33,526 nt of DNA from JABWBR01 sp036741235 (GTDB lineage Bacteria; Bacteroidota; Bacteroidia; Chitinophagales; Saprospiraceae): contig DAINSQ010000033.1 in assembly GCA_036741235.1 (NCBI GenBank), forward strand, positions 1-33,526. The letters run 5' to 3'. Shown piece after piece: positions 15,192-23,023 of this stretch (its first letter is position 1; every line of letters begins with the position of its first letter). Under the pieces are notes generated by a model. The model saw only the letters and a program-made list of their open reading frames with translations. It was not told the DNA's origin and did no database searches. A program made the translations under genes and the position numbers.

Positions 15192-16356
15192 TATCTTTTG
15201 CGTTTTCAATACCTGTGGACACCCGCACCAACCCATCGGTGATGCCGTATTGCCTGCGAACTTCCGGGGCAATATTCACGTGCGACATGGAGGCGGGGTG
15301 TAGCACCAGCGTATCTACGTCGCCGAGCGTAGGCGCCATCGTGCAGAATTTCAGCTTTTTTATAAGACTTACAGCCGCATCCCAGCCGCCGTCGACTTCA
15401 AAGCTCAGCATGCCGCCGAAATCGCGCATCTGCCGGCGCGCCAGTTCGTGGTCGGGGTGGGAGGACAGGCCATTGTAGTTCACGCGGGTAACCTTTGGGT
15501 GCGTTTCCAGGAAGCGGGCTACCGCCAGGGCGTTTTCACTGTGGCGGATCATGCGCAATTCCAGGGTTTTCAGGCCGTTGTTAATCAGCCAGGCATCCCA
15601 GGCGTTGCAGGTAGCGCCGGTGAGCTTCAGCGTTTTGGCCACGCGTGTAGCCATCAACTCCGCATCGCGGCCAATTACGATGCCGGCTATGGAATTGCCG
15701 TGGCCGTTGAGGAATTTGGTGGTAGAATGCACGATAAAGTCGACGCCGAAGCAAAAGGGTTGCTGTAAATACGGCGTACAAAACGTATTGTCGATCGCGC
15801 TGTAGGCGCCGTATTGGGCTGCCAACGCCGCCAATGCGGCAATATCAACACAGGCCATGGTGGGGTTGGCGGGCGTTTCCATATAAATCATGCGGATAGC
15901 GGGGTCGGAGTTGAGTATGGCTTCAGCCTGCGACAGGTCGGACAAGTCGATATAAATCGGAGTAACCCCCAATGGCGCCAGTATTTGACTAAACAACTCC
16001 GTTGTGCCGCCGTATAAATTGCCCTGGGTGAGCAGTTTATCGCCGGGGCGCAACAACGCCATGGCCAGCGTGGCAATAGCCGACATGCCCGAGCTGGTGA
16101 GCAAAGCCGACGCGGCAAGCTCCAGTCCGTGTGCCTCCAGGGCCGCAATCTTGGCCGCCACTGCGTCAATAGTGGGGTTGCCGTAGCGGCTGTAAGTATG
16201 GCCTTTTGCTCTGCCTGCGAAGACATCAATGCCGTGTTCCAAATCGTCGAGCACAAACGAAGAAGTGGCATAAATGGGCAATTGGTGGGGGTGAGTAGTG
16301 CGCATCTCACTCCACTCCTGCACGCAAAGCGATCCGAATTCAAGTTTATTATTCAT
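15160..16356 (-). CDS. Cys/Met-metabolism PLP-dependent enzyme (trans-sulfuration family)
   Basis: The 398-residue protein belongs to the family of cystathionine gamma-synthase, cystathionine lyases and methionine gamma-lyase. It shows YSRYGNPT (55-62), TSSGMSAI (88-94), LYGGT (115-119), YMETPANPT (158-166), Asp189 in AIDNTF, and the PLP lysine Lys214 in VHSTTKFLNGHG. The position equivalent to the methionine gamma-lyase active-site cysteine (LYGCT) is Gly here, which leans toward a synthase or a cystathionine lyase. The exact reaction cannot be fixed by eye. It is encoded opposite the trp-operon tail and overlaps it by 32 bases. The upstream space (16357-16504) shows no SAM riboswitch. Confidence 0.9.
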   Translation of the reverse strand: MNNKLEFGSLCVQEWSEMRTTHPHQLPIYATSSFVLDDLEHGIDVFAGRAKGHTYSRYGNPTIDAVAAKIAALEAHGLELAASALLTSSGMSAIATLAMALLRPGDKLLTQGNLYGGTTELFSQILAPLGVTPIYIDLSDLSQAEAILNSDPAIRMIYMETPANPTMACVDIAALAALAAQYGAYSAIDNTFCTPYLQQPFCFGVDFIVHSTTKFLNGHGNSIAGIVIGRDAELMATRVAKTLKLTGATCNAWDAWLINNGLKTLELRMIRHSENALAVARFLETHPKVTRVNYNGLSSHPDHELARRQMRDFGGMLSFEVDGGWDAAVSLIKKLKFCTMAPTLGDVDTLVLHPASMSHVNIAPEVRRQYGITDGLVRVSTGIENAKDIIADLEQALA

Positions 16357-16428
16357 GAAGTAATTGGTTTTGACAGAAAAATGAATGAATAATTCAATAA
16401 TTCAAACCCAAAAAAAAGAAACAACAAC

Positions 16429-16436
16429 TATTTTTG
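16429..16436 (+). promoter_or_regulatory. Candidate -7 element for the rluD-like gene
   Basis: TATTTTTG matches TAnnTTTG and lies about 69 bases upstream of the pseudouridine synthase start. No good -33 element is present at the right distance, so the call is weak. Confidence 0.3.
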
Positions 16437-16504
16437 AGCGTTAACGGTTTATAAGCGTATAATCGCAGTCGAATTAAGCCCAAACAACACCCGGTGTCGA
16501 AATT

Positions 16505-17560
16505 ATGCAGGAAGAACCAATTGACAATGACCAATCATCCGATGACTTTCAGAATTACCAAGTCATTGTAGTTGATCCAGGGCAGGCGTCCATCCGGATC
16601 GATAAGTTTCTTACCGACCGCCTGCCCCAGGTTTCGCGCAACCGCATTCAAACGGGCCTGAAAAACGGGGCTATCAGGGTAGACGACCAGCCGGTGAAGC
16701 CCAACTTCAAGATCAGGGCGGGGCAGCAGATTTCGCTGGTAGTACCGCGGGCGATGTCGGAGCCTTTCAGGATCATCCCGCAAAATATACCGCTGAATAT
16801 CATCTATGAAGATGACCACGTGCTGGTGATCAACAAACCCGCGGGTATGGTGGTACATCCCGGCATAGGGCATTTTAAGGGCACCCTCGTCAATGCGCTT
16901 ACCTACCACTTTCGCAACTTGCCGGTGATGGAAGGCAATTACGAAGATCGCGTAGGCCTGGTACACCGCATTGATAAAAACACATCTGGAATCATGGTAA
17001 TTGCGAAGTCGGAATACGCCATGACCCACCTGGCCAAGCAATTTTTTTACCATACTATAGAGCGCACTTACCTGGCCCTGATTTGGGGAGAGCCCAGAGA
17101 CGACGAAGGTACTATCGTCGGCAACGTAGGCCGCAACCCGCGTTTCCGGCATTTATTCACCGTATTTCCGGAAGGCGAAGACGGCAAGTGGGCCGTCACC
17201 CACTACAAAGTGCTCGAGCGCATGTACTACGTTAGTCTGGTTCAATGTAATCTCGAAACGGGCAGAACCCACCAGATCAGGGTACACATGCAATACATCG
17301 GCCATCCGCTGTTTAGCGACGACCGCTACGGCGGCGACCGCATAGTGCGGGGCACGGTATTCAGCAGGTACAAGCAATTTGTTGAAAAAGTGTTTACGGT
17401 GTTGCCGCGACAGGCCCTGCACGCCAAATCGCTGGGGTTTGAGCACCCCGTCACCGGCCAGTGGATGCAATTTGAATGCGAATTGCCCGAAGATTTTCAG
17501 GAAGGGCTCGATATGTGGCGCGCCTACGTAGAAGAACGCAAATCGGCAAAGTTTAAATGA
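16505..17560 (+). CDS. RluD-family ribosomal RNA pseudouridine synthase
   Basis: The 351-residue protein converts uridine to pseudouridine in RNA, probably 23S rRNA. An S4 RNA-binding domain spans about 28-80 (RIDKFLTDRLPQVSRNRIQTGLKNGAIRV). The catalytic domain follows with INKPAGMVVHPG (110-120), the catalytic Asp157 in HRIDKNTSGIMVIAK (154-168) and GRTHQIRVHMQYIGHPL. This is the RluA/RluD (RluC/D) class. An acidic 20-residue extension precedes the S4 domain. The stop overlaps the next gene start (ATGA at 17557-17560), so the acyl-CoA reductase is translationally coupled to it. Which uridines it modifies cannot be told from sequence. Confidence 0.93.
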   Translation: MQEEPIDNDQSSDDFQNYQVIVVDPGQASIRIDKFLTDRLPQVSRNRIQTGLKNGAIRVDDQPVKPNFKIRAGQQISLVVPRAMSEPFRIIPQNIPLNIIYEDDHVLVINKPAGMVVHPGIGHFKGTLVNALTYHFRNLPVMEGNYEDRVGLVHRIDKNTSGIMVIAKSEYAMTHLAKQFFYHTIERTYLALIWGEPRDDEGTIVGNVGRNPRFRHLFTVFPEGEDGKWAVTHYKVLERMYYVSLVQCNLETGRTHQIRVHMQYIGHPLFSDDRYGGDRIVRGTVFSRYKQFVEKVFTVLPRQALHAKSLGFEHPVTGQWMQFECELPEDFQEGLDMWRAYVEERKSAKFK

Positions 17561-18600
17561 TGACCCTCGCCCAACGAATCGACGCGCTGGCAGCGCTTGG
17601 CCGCCACCTCGCCGCCAACGACGACGAATACCTGCACGCGCTTATTCAGCGCACTTTATACAATAATGCCTGGTTTACGCCCGACAACCAGCAGCGCGCC
17701 ATCGATGCCATCGCCACTCATTTTCTCGATAAACAGCTGCTGGAACGATGGCTGGCGCCCTATGATTTGCCGGAGACGACCGCCGTGCCGCCGAAAACGG
17801 TCGGATTGGTTTTGGCCGGCAATATTCCGTTGGTGGGGTTTCACGATATATTATGCGTTTTTGCCGCAGGGCACAAAGCGCAAATCAAGTTGTCGGATAA
17901 AGACCCTTATGTGTTACCCTATTTATTGAAATTGCTGGCCCGCTTCGACGAACGCGCCGCCGGCTATTTTGAAATCGTGGAGCGGCTCAGCGGTTTTGAC
18001 GCCGTGATCGCTACCGGCAGTAATAACTCGGCCAGGTACTTTGAGGCTTATTTCGGCGCTTACCCCCACATCATCCGGCACAACCGCAACGCGGTAGCCG
18101 TATTAACCGGCAACGAATCACAGGCAGAATTGTTGGCGCTGGGCGATGATGTGACCCGGTTTTTCGGGCTGGGCTGCCGAAGCGTAGCCAAACTGTATGT
18201 CCCACGCAATTACCAATTTGAACCCCTCCTGGAAGCGCTGCACGAATACCGGCAAGTGATTTTACACGACAAATACAAGCACAATTTCGATTATAATATC
18301 GCGATTTTTATACTCAACCGCGTGCCGCATATGGCCAACGGCAGCGTAATACTCACCGAAAGCGAATCGCTGCAATCGCATATCGCCGGCCTTTACTACG
18401 AATACTACGACTCGCCGCAAAACCTGCTCCAAACCCTCGACGCCCGCCGCGATGAAATACAATGTATTGTGGGCAATTTCCCCGAATTAGACCTCCCGCT
18501 TGTGCCTTTCGGCCAGGCTCAGCAACCCGCCCTTTGGGATTACGCCGACGGCGTGGATACGATGGGTTTTTTGAAGGGAGTGTATACCTGGATTTACTAA
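17557..18600 (+). CDS. LuxC-type acyl-CoA reductase
   Basis: The 347-residue protein matches the LuxC/acyl-CoA reductase family, which reduces acyl-CoA or acyl-enzyme to aldehyde with NADPH. It has TVGLVLAGNIPLVGFHDILCVFAAGH (81-106), KLSDKDPYV, ATGSNNSARYFEAYF (152-166) and the presumed catalytic Cys207 in FFGLGCRSVAKLYVP. It is somewhat short against LuxC but fits, as I recall, the form widespread in Bacteroidota. No other lux genes are near, so bioluminescence is not suggested. It is coupled to the upstream pseudouridine synthase by a 4-base overlap. ATG codons at 17557 and 17560 are both possible starts. Its stop overlaps by 2 bases with the stop of the convergent toxin gene. Confidence 0.85.
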   Translation: MMTLAQRIDALAALGRHLAANDDEYLHALIQRTLYNNAWFTPDNQQRAIDAIATHFLDKQLLERWLAPYDLPETTAVPPKTVGLVLAGNIPLVGFHDILCVFAAGHKAQIKLSDKDPYVLPYLLKLLARFDERAAGYFEIVERLSGFDAVIATGSNNSARYFEAYFGAYPHIIRHNRNAVAVLTGNESQAELLALGDDVTRFFGLGCRSVAKLYVPRNYQFEPLLEALHEYRQVILHDKYKHNFDYNIAIFILNRVPHMANGSVILTESESLQSHIAGLYYEYYDSPQNLLQTLDARRDEIQCIVGNFPELDLPLVPFGQAQQPALWDYADGVDTMGFLKGVYTWIY

Positions 18601-18971
18601 AAAGTTATTAATTCAAGATTTGAAAAATTCCTGAAAATACCGTCGTTACTCACAAGCGCACTATTTGATTGGACTGCTGAGGCTGCAATAATGGCGTCAG
18701 GTAGCTTTATTTGTTTGGTTCGCCTTATCTGAATTATTTTCAATAATAATGAAGTATTTGCACTATCCAGGCTAACTATATCAATTCTGTTTTTTAGAAT
18801 AGAAAATAATATTTCATCATTTGGAGTCATGTCTGGAAATGCAAAAAATTCGAGTTCAGAAATAACCGATGCACCTACCCACGTTGCATTATGCAACAAA
18901 GAAATTAAGTTATCATTCCCCTGTAGTAAGGCAATGATAGCATTGGTGTCTAAAAAATATCTACCATTCAT
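18597..18971 (-). CDS. PIN-domain toxin, VapC-like
   Basis: The 124-residue protein has a PIN-type ribonuclease fold with the four expected acidic residues: Asp8 (FLDTNAIIAL), Glu39 (ISELEFF), Asp92 (LPDAIIAASA) and Asp110 (LVSNDGIF). VapC toxins cut tRNA or rRNA with Mg2+. The gene follows a 71-residue antitoxin gene on the same strand with an 11-base overlap (18961-18971), the usual toxin-antitoxin arrangement. All catalytic residues are present, so it appears active. The last codons abut the acyl-CoA reductase stop from the opposite strand. Confidence 0.87.
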   Translation of the reverse strand: MNGRYFLDTNAIIALLQGNDNLISLLHNATWVGASVISELEFFAFPDMTPNDEILFSILKNRIDIVSLDSANTSLLLKIIQIRRTKQIKLPDAIIAASAVQSNSALVSNDGIFRNFSNLELITF

Positions 18972-19176
18972 TTCTCATTTTTCTTTGTTCTTCAACGGCA
19001 TCCCCAGTCCATTTTAGTTTACCTGCAATATCTGAAAAGTCATACGAGGGAATGATTTGAGAAGAACCTTTATCATCAGGAGTTGACGTAACAACCTTGA
19101 CGTAATCCAACGTGCGCAAAAACTGGATTAACAGTGCATAGTGACTATCTTCAATATTTATTACAATTTGTCTCAT
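18961..19176 (-). CDS. Antitoxin of the VapC-like pair
   Basis: The 71-residue protein precedes the PIN toxin and overlaps it by 11 bases. It begins with a beta-strand-rich part (MRQIVINIEDSHYALLIQFLRTLDYVKVV). It ends with SDIAGKLKWTGDAVEEQRKMRNEW, a tail I associate with small Bacteroidota antitoxins paired with PIN proteins. The tail probably wraps the toxin and blocks its active site, while the N-terminal part may bind the operon promoter. Assignment rests on context and the tail. CAAATTTA at 19199-19206 reads TAAATTTG on the minus strand, a -7-like element about 23 bases upstream. Confidence 0.75.
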   Translation of the reverse strand: MRQIVINIEDSHYALLIQFLRTLDYVKVVTSTPDDKGSSQIIPSYDFSDIAGKLKWTGDAVEEQRKMRNEW

Positions 19177-19198
19177 AATAATAACGGTAAGATGATTA

Positions 19199-19206
19199 CA
19201 AATTTA
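19199..19206 (-). promoter_or_regulatory. Candidate -7 element of the toxin-antitoxin operon
   Basis: On the minus strand this is TAAATTTG, a full match to TAnnTTTG, 23 bases before the antitoxin ATG. A TTTG lies 25 bases further upstream, slightly farther than the usual 19-23. Confidence 0.35.
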
Positions 19207-19247
19207 ACAAAATAATTGAATGCAGAGTTTCCAAATAAGGACCTAAA

Positions 19248-21572
19248 TCACCTGATCAACATCACATCCCCCTCCACGCTGATGACTTCATCATCTACAA
19301 ATTCCAATTCCATTATATAAACAAAAATGCCCTGCGGCATGGGTTTGCCCCTGAATTCGCCGTTCCAACCCTTGCTGGAATCGTTGGGCGCAAAATCGCG
19401 TTGCTCGTATACCAGTTCGCCCCAGCGGGAGAATACTTTCAAGGATTTGACCAATCGCACTTCCGGGCCTGCAAAGACGCTGAGCTGGTCGTTGATGCCG
19501 TCGGCGTTGGGGCTAAAAGCGTTGGGGACAAATACATCCCTGATTTTGGCTACCAGTACGGTTACGCTATCGGTAGTCACACAATCGTCAACAGAGGTTA
19601 CGCTGACGGTGTAGGTAGTCGTGCGATAGGGGCCGGCAACGGGGTCGGGACAGTCGGTACACGACAGGTTATACGGCGGCGACCACTGGATCGTATCGGG
19701 CAATACGTTGCTGATAACCCGCAAGGGTGTACTTTCGGCCAATTCAATGATCACATCTTCGCCGGCATCAATTTGCGGAATAAGGGCGGCTACGAGTTGG
19801 GCCGTCGTATCGGCGGTACAACCGTTGGCGTCCTGTACGATCAGCGTGTAGGCGCCTTCCGTCAAGCCGGAAAACAACGTTTCATCGCCCAGGCCTGATC
19901 CTTTGAGTTCGTATTGATAAGGCAAAATGCCGCCGCTCGCCGATGATACTTGCGCGCTACCCGTTTCGGGGCCGTCGCAATTGGGGTCGGTAAAAACGGC
20001 GCTTAATACCAGCGCTGCCGGTTCTTCGAGGGTATTATCGCCGTTGACGAGGCATCCGCGGCTGTCGGTGACCGTCACGGAATAGCCCCCGGCGGGTATA
20101 CCTGCGAGTTGATAAGCCGTATTGCCGGTATTCCAAATGTAGTTATAGGGCGGCGTGCCGCCTTGCGGCAGGGCTTCCAGCAGACCGTCCTGGCCGCCGA
20201 AGCAAGACACGGGGAAACCGTTGTAATCGGAGAAACTCCACATTAATGCCAGCAAAGGCGGTTCCTCAATTTCTGCGATGAGCACTACGTCGTTGCCAAA
20301 GGCGTCGGCAATAGTGACCAGGTAAACCCCCGGCGGCAGGTTGCTGATGGTTTGCTGTTGGTTGACATTGGCGAGCCCGCCGGCGCCGGCAGGGGCGCCA
20401 TTGGTGCGGGCCCAGGTATAGGTAAAAGGCGGCGTGCCGTCAGTAATGGAAAAAACAAGCGCACCGGAGCTTTCTCCAAAACATCGCACCGGCGTAGCCT
20501 GAATACTGCCCTGCATTTCGCAAATAATATTATTCAGCGTGAGGTGAATAATACTATCGCAGCCGTTCACAGAGGTTAGCGCTACGTCGTATAACCCCGG
20601 CAGTGAAAAAGACATATTGCCGATAGGTATGCTATCGCCTTCGCAGATATTAAAAGTCAGGTCGGTTTCGATTATGAGATTTTCGGTTAAGATCACCTGT
20701 ACCATACTATCGCAACCGCCGGCCACCGTATAATGGAATTCGTAAATGCCGGGGTCGCACAGGGTCGTATCCGCAACCTGGAAGCAATCATTTTCACAAA
20801 TAGCCTGCTCGATGATAGTTGGGGGAATATCTTCTATGATAATCGTTTTGCAGGTAGGAGTAGCCTCATCGCATGCGTTGGCGGCTGTCACGCAAAGCTG
20901 GTAAGTGCCGGTTGCCGTCCAGTTGACGTTTACCGACTGGTTGGTTCCGATAGGGGTGTTGTTCAGCGTCCATTTGTACTGTGTAGCGCCCGCAATCGTA
21001 TCGGTAGTAAATTGGCTGGAGGTGCCCGTACAACCGTCGGCGGGGCCGTTGATTTCGCCTGTTACGGTTAGGGGGGCTACCTCTGTACTTCCTTCCAGAA
21101 CGGTAATGGTGTAATTACACACATCGTTGCCGCTGCCGTCCATTACAAAATAATAGTATTGCCCGACGGTCAGCGGTACCGTATTGGTAAAAATAGCGGT
21201 TGTATTATTGTCGACATCGGTGTTGCATTGCGATACCAGCGTAAAATTCTGACAGTTTAGGCTTTGATAAATGCCGATTTCCAGGCCAAACCCCAGTTGG
21301 CAATTAAATACTTGCACTTGCAGCTTCAAATTCGGCGTACCGGCAATAAAAGCAATCCACTGCATATGGTGAACCTGCGTAGTACAAAAACCGGGAGGCG
21401 CCTGGCCTTGCACATTGCTGTTGTTAATCCCGGTAAAACCGTCAATATCGCAAATGATGCACGCCGGCGCGCAGGTAGAAGTCATCATGGCCGGATTGAC
21501 GCAAGGCAAAGGTTGCGCGTAAGAACAAACCGCTATTGCGCTGAAAAGGAGTGCAAGTAATTGTAACTTCAT
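19248..21572 (-). CDS. Secreted SprB-repeat protein with gliding-motility/T9SS C-terminal domain
   Basis: The 774-residue protein has a signal peptide (1-20, ending CSYAQ) and a Cys-rich N-terminal domain (about 22-165). A PKD-like domain follows (about 170-250, GCTGTSSQFTTDTIAGATQYKW). Three SprB-like repeats come next (about 352-445, 450-530, 529-605), each with the pattern Cys/Gly-rich start, GTPPYxYxW and YxVTVTD. It ends with a gliding-motility-associated C-terminal domain (from about 676: VFVPNAFSPNADGINDQLSVF, then FSRWGELVYE). Such type B domains direct export by the type IX secretion system and surface attachment. It likely acts as a surface adhesin or filament. The N-terminal lectin-like function is not determinable. 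A -7-like TATGTTTG on the minus strand (21595-21602) lies just upstream. Confidence 0.9.
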   Translation of the reverse strand: MKLQLLALLFSAIAVCSYAQPLPCVNPAMMTSTCAPACIICDIDGFTGINNSNVQGQAPPGFCTTQVHHMQWIAFIAGTPNLKLQVQVFNCQLGFGLEIGIYQSLNCQNFTLVSQCNTDVDNNTTAIFTNTVPLTVGQYYYFVMDGSGNDVCNYTITVLEGSTEVAPLTVTGEINGPADGCTGTSSQFTTDTIAGATQYKWTLNNTPIGTNQSVNVNWTATGTYQLCVTAANACDEATPTCKTIIIEDIPPTIIEQAICENDCFQVADTTLCDPGIYEFHYTVAGGCDSMVQVILTENLIIETDLTFNICEGDSIPIGNMSFSLPGLYDVALTSVNGCDSIIHLTLNNIICEMQGSIQATPVRCFGESSGALVFSITDGTPPFTYTWARTNGAPAGAGGLANVNQQQTISNLPPGVYLVTIADAFGNDVVLIAEIEEPPLLALMWSFSDYNGFPVSCFGGQDGLLEALPQGGTPPYNYIWNTGNTAYQLAGIPAGGYSVTVTDSRGCLVNGDNTLEEPAALVLSAVFTDPNCDGPETGSAQVSSASGGILPYQYELKGSGLGDETLFSGLTEGAYTLIVQDANGCTADTTAQLVAALIPQIDAGEDVIIELAESTPLRVISNVLPDTIQWSPPYNLSCTDCPDPVAGPYRTTTYTVSVTSVDDCVTTDSVTVLVAKIRDVFVPNAFSPNADGINDQLSVFAGPEVRLVKSLKVFSRWGELVYEQRDFAPNDSSKGWNGEFRGKPMPQGIFVYIMELEFVDDEVISVEGDVMLIR

Positions 21573-21594
21573 ATTAGGCGTATTATTAATAGCT

Positions 21595-21602
21595 CAAACA
21601 TA
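21595..21602 (-). promoter_or_regulatory. Candidate -7 element for the SprB-repeat protein
   Basis: The minus strand reads TATGTTTG, matching TAnnTTTG, 23 bases upstream of the start codon at 21572. The -33 position holds only a poor match (CGTG). Confidence 0.4.
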
Positions 21603-21766
21603 AGCGGTTTGGTATTAATTTTCACGAATGTTTTTAGTCTAATAGCTGACTTTATGGCTAAAGGCAAAATGCCCTGTGGGGGGGTGGTTGCAGGTTTGTG
21701 GGTTGTAGGTTCTGCGTTGTAGGCTTGTTTATTAGTTTATTGGTTTATGCACAGTCGCGTCCCAAC

Positions 21767-22169
21767 AGTCCAATAAAAAGGGCAAAACTTTTGTGCCTTT
21801 GTGTGGTTTTTGCGCCTTTGTGTTGAAGAAATAGTATATGCCCCGGTTTTTTACCACCAAGACTCAAAGGGCACGAAGTACCACTAAGGTTTGGGAGCAG
21901 TGGCCAAGTCGCTTTCCCGCGCCCCCGACCCCTAAAAGGGGCGATCCTCCCGCGCATAGATGGCCGTCCAACAGTCCAATAGTCCAATAAAAAGGGCAAA
22001 ACTTTTGTGCCTTTGTGTGGTTTTTGCGCCTTTGTGTTGAAGAAATAGTATATGCCCCGGTTTTTTACCACCAAGACTCAAAGGGCACGAAGTACCACTA
22101 AGGTTTGGGAGGAGTCGCCAAGTTGCTTTCCCGCGCCCCGGCCGCTAAAAGGGGCGATCCTCCCGCGCA
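21767..22169. repeat. Tandem duplication with 214-bp period
   Basis: The 190-bp block 21767-21956 is repeated almost identically at 21981-22169. Both copies hold two GCCTTTGTGT motifs, then ATAGTATATGCCCCGG, ACCACCAAGACTCAAAGG and a CCGC/AAAAGGGGCGATCCTCCCGCG end. The GTGCCTTTGTGTGG part is roughly complementary to CCACCAAGACTCAAAGGGCAC downstream, so each copy can fold into a long imperfect hairpin. This fills most of the 653-bp gap between the SprB protein gene and rimM. The rest of the gap (21573-21766) shows only a GGTTGTAGG-type low-complexity stretch at about 21690-21724. Open frames through the duplication are not protein-like. Confidence 0.8.
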
Positions 22170-22225
22170 CGGTCACAAAGTCGCAGAAATGCCCCCTTCT
22201 GCACAATGGTCGCAACGTTGATCTC

Positions 22226-22750
22226 TTACAACTCCAGCAGGCCCTCGGGGAGCTCCATAACAAGCCGGCGGCGGGTATGGTCGACAGACTGAATAAAATG
22301 TTCGTTGAGGGGGATCAACACTTCGCGGCCTTCGAATTTCAAGGCAGCCAGCGCCTGCTGTGGCAGGTCTATAACCTCTTCTATTACGCCGATGTCGCCT
22401 TTTTCCTGGTCTACTATGGTATAGCCTTGTAATGCGGCATAGGGTAGGGGCGCCTCTTCGTCTTCTTGCCAGTTGTGTCCGATATCTTCCCTGCGCATCA
22501 GCAACTCGCTGCCGTTGAGGGTTTTAGCGGCTTCGGGCGTATTGACGCCCTCAAGTTTGACAATGATATTGCCTGCATCGCGGATTGATTCGATAAAATA
22601 AGGAGCAGGCCGGCCCTGGCGACGAATAAACAATACTTTCGCTTCCAGCACATCGTCGATGAAGACCTCGCGCACCTGCAACCGCATCTCGCCGTAAACG
22701 CCGTGCGCTTTGCGGACAAAACCTACGGGAATAAAATCTTCTGCTAACAT
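22226..22750 (-). CDS. rimM: Ribosome maturation factor RimM
   Basis: RimM helps 30S subunit assembly by binding ribosomal protein S19 and acting on the 16S 3' domain. The 174-residue protein has the N-terminal beta-barrel (VGFVRKAHGVYGEMRLQ at 8-24, EGVNTPEAAKTLNGSELLMRRED around 67-93) and a C-terminal PRC-barrel (LPYAALQGYTIVDQEKGDIGVIEEVIDLPQQALAALKF). It ends in the standard tail VMELPEGLLEL. Length is normal. Unusually, the common neighbours rpsP, trmD and rplS are absent: metH starts divergently upstream and the repeat block lies downstream. Confidence 0.93.
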   Translation of the reverse strand: MLAEDFIPVGFVRKAHGVYGEMRLQVREVFIDDVLEAKVLFIRRQGRPAPYFIESIRDAGNIIVKLEGVNTPEAAKTLNGSELLMRREDIGHNWQEDEEAPLPYAALQGYTIVDQEKGDIGVIEEVIDLPQQALAALKFEGREVLIPLNEHFIQSVDHTRRRLVMELPEGLLEL

Positions 22751-22848
22751 GCCTGTTGAATTCGTGCGGCAAATTTCATAAAAATCCCCGAAAAGGAAGA
22801 TCGTTTTCCGTGAATGGCATGCATATTCGTGTTTTTGGGGAGATAATG

Positions 22849-22856
22849 TAACTTTG
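22849..22856 (+). promoter_or_regulatory. Candidate -7 element for metH
   Basis: TAACTTTG matches TAnnTTTG, with a TTCG at 22826-22829 as an imperfect -33 element (spacer 19). This would give a leader of about 160 bases before the metH ATG. Within it, AATCCTGTACATCCTGCAAATC (22985 on) resembles a common Bacteroidota intergenic repeat. Confidence 0.4.
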
Positions 22857-23023
22857 CCGCGTGGGCAATAAACTTACTAGCCTCTTTATGCATTTTTAAC
22901 CCCGGGTATTATCATTTTTTAAAAGGCAACAAAACATAAAGTGCTTTGCGATAACAACAGGTATACATGTGTATTCAAGTTAATTAATCCTGTACATCCT
23001 GCAAATCACTATAATCTGTGAAT

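Noticed and set aside
17557..18600. Bioluminescence (lux) system
   Set aside because: Only a LuxC-type reductase is present; luxA/B/D/E are absent, and this reductase type appears to be common in Bacteroidota.
21745..22432. Frames across the 214-bp duplication
   Set aside because: They encode low-complexity repeats of the duplicated DNA or are antisense to rimM.
22751..23023. Cobalamin riboswitch ahead of metH
   Set aside because: I looked for the B12-box type sequence and surrounding stems and saw none.
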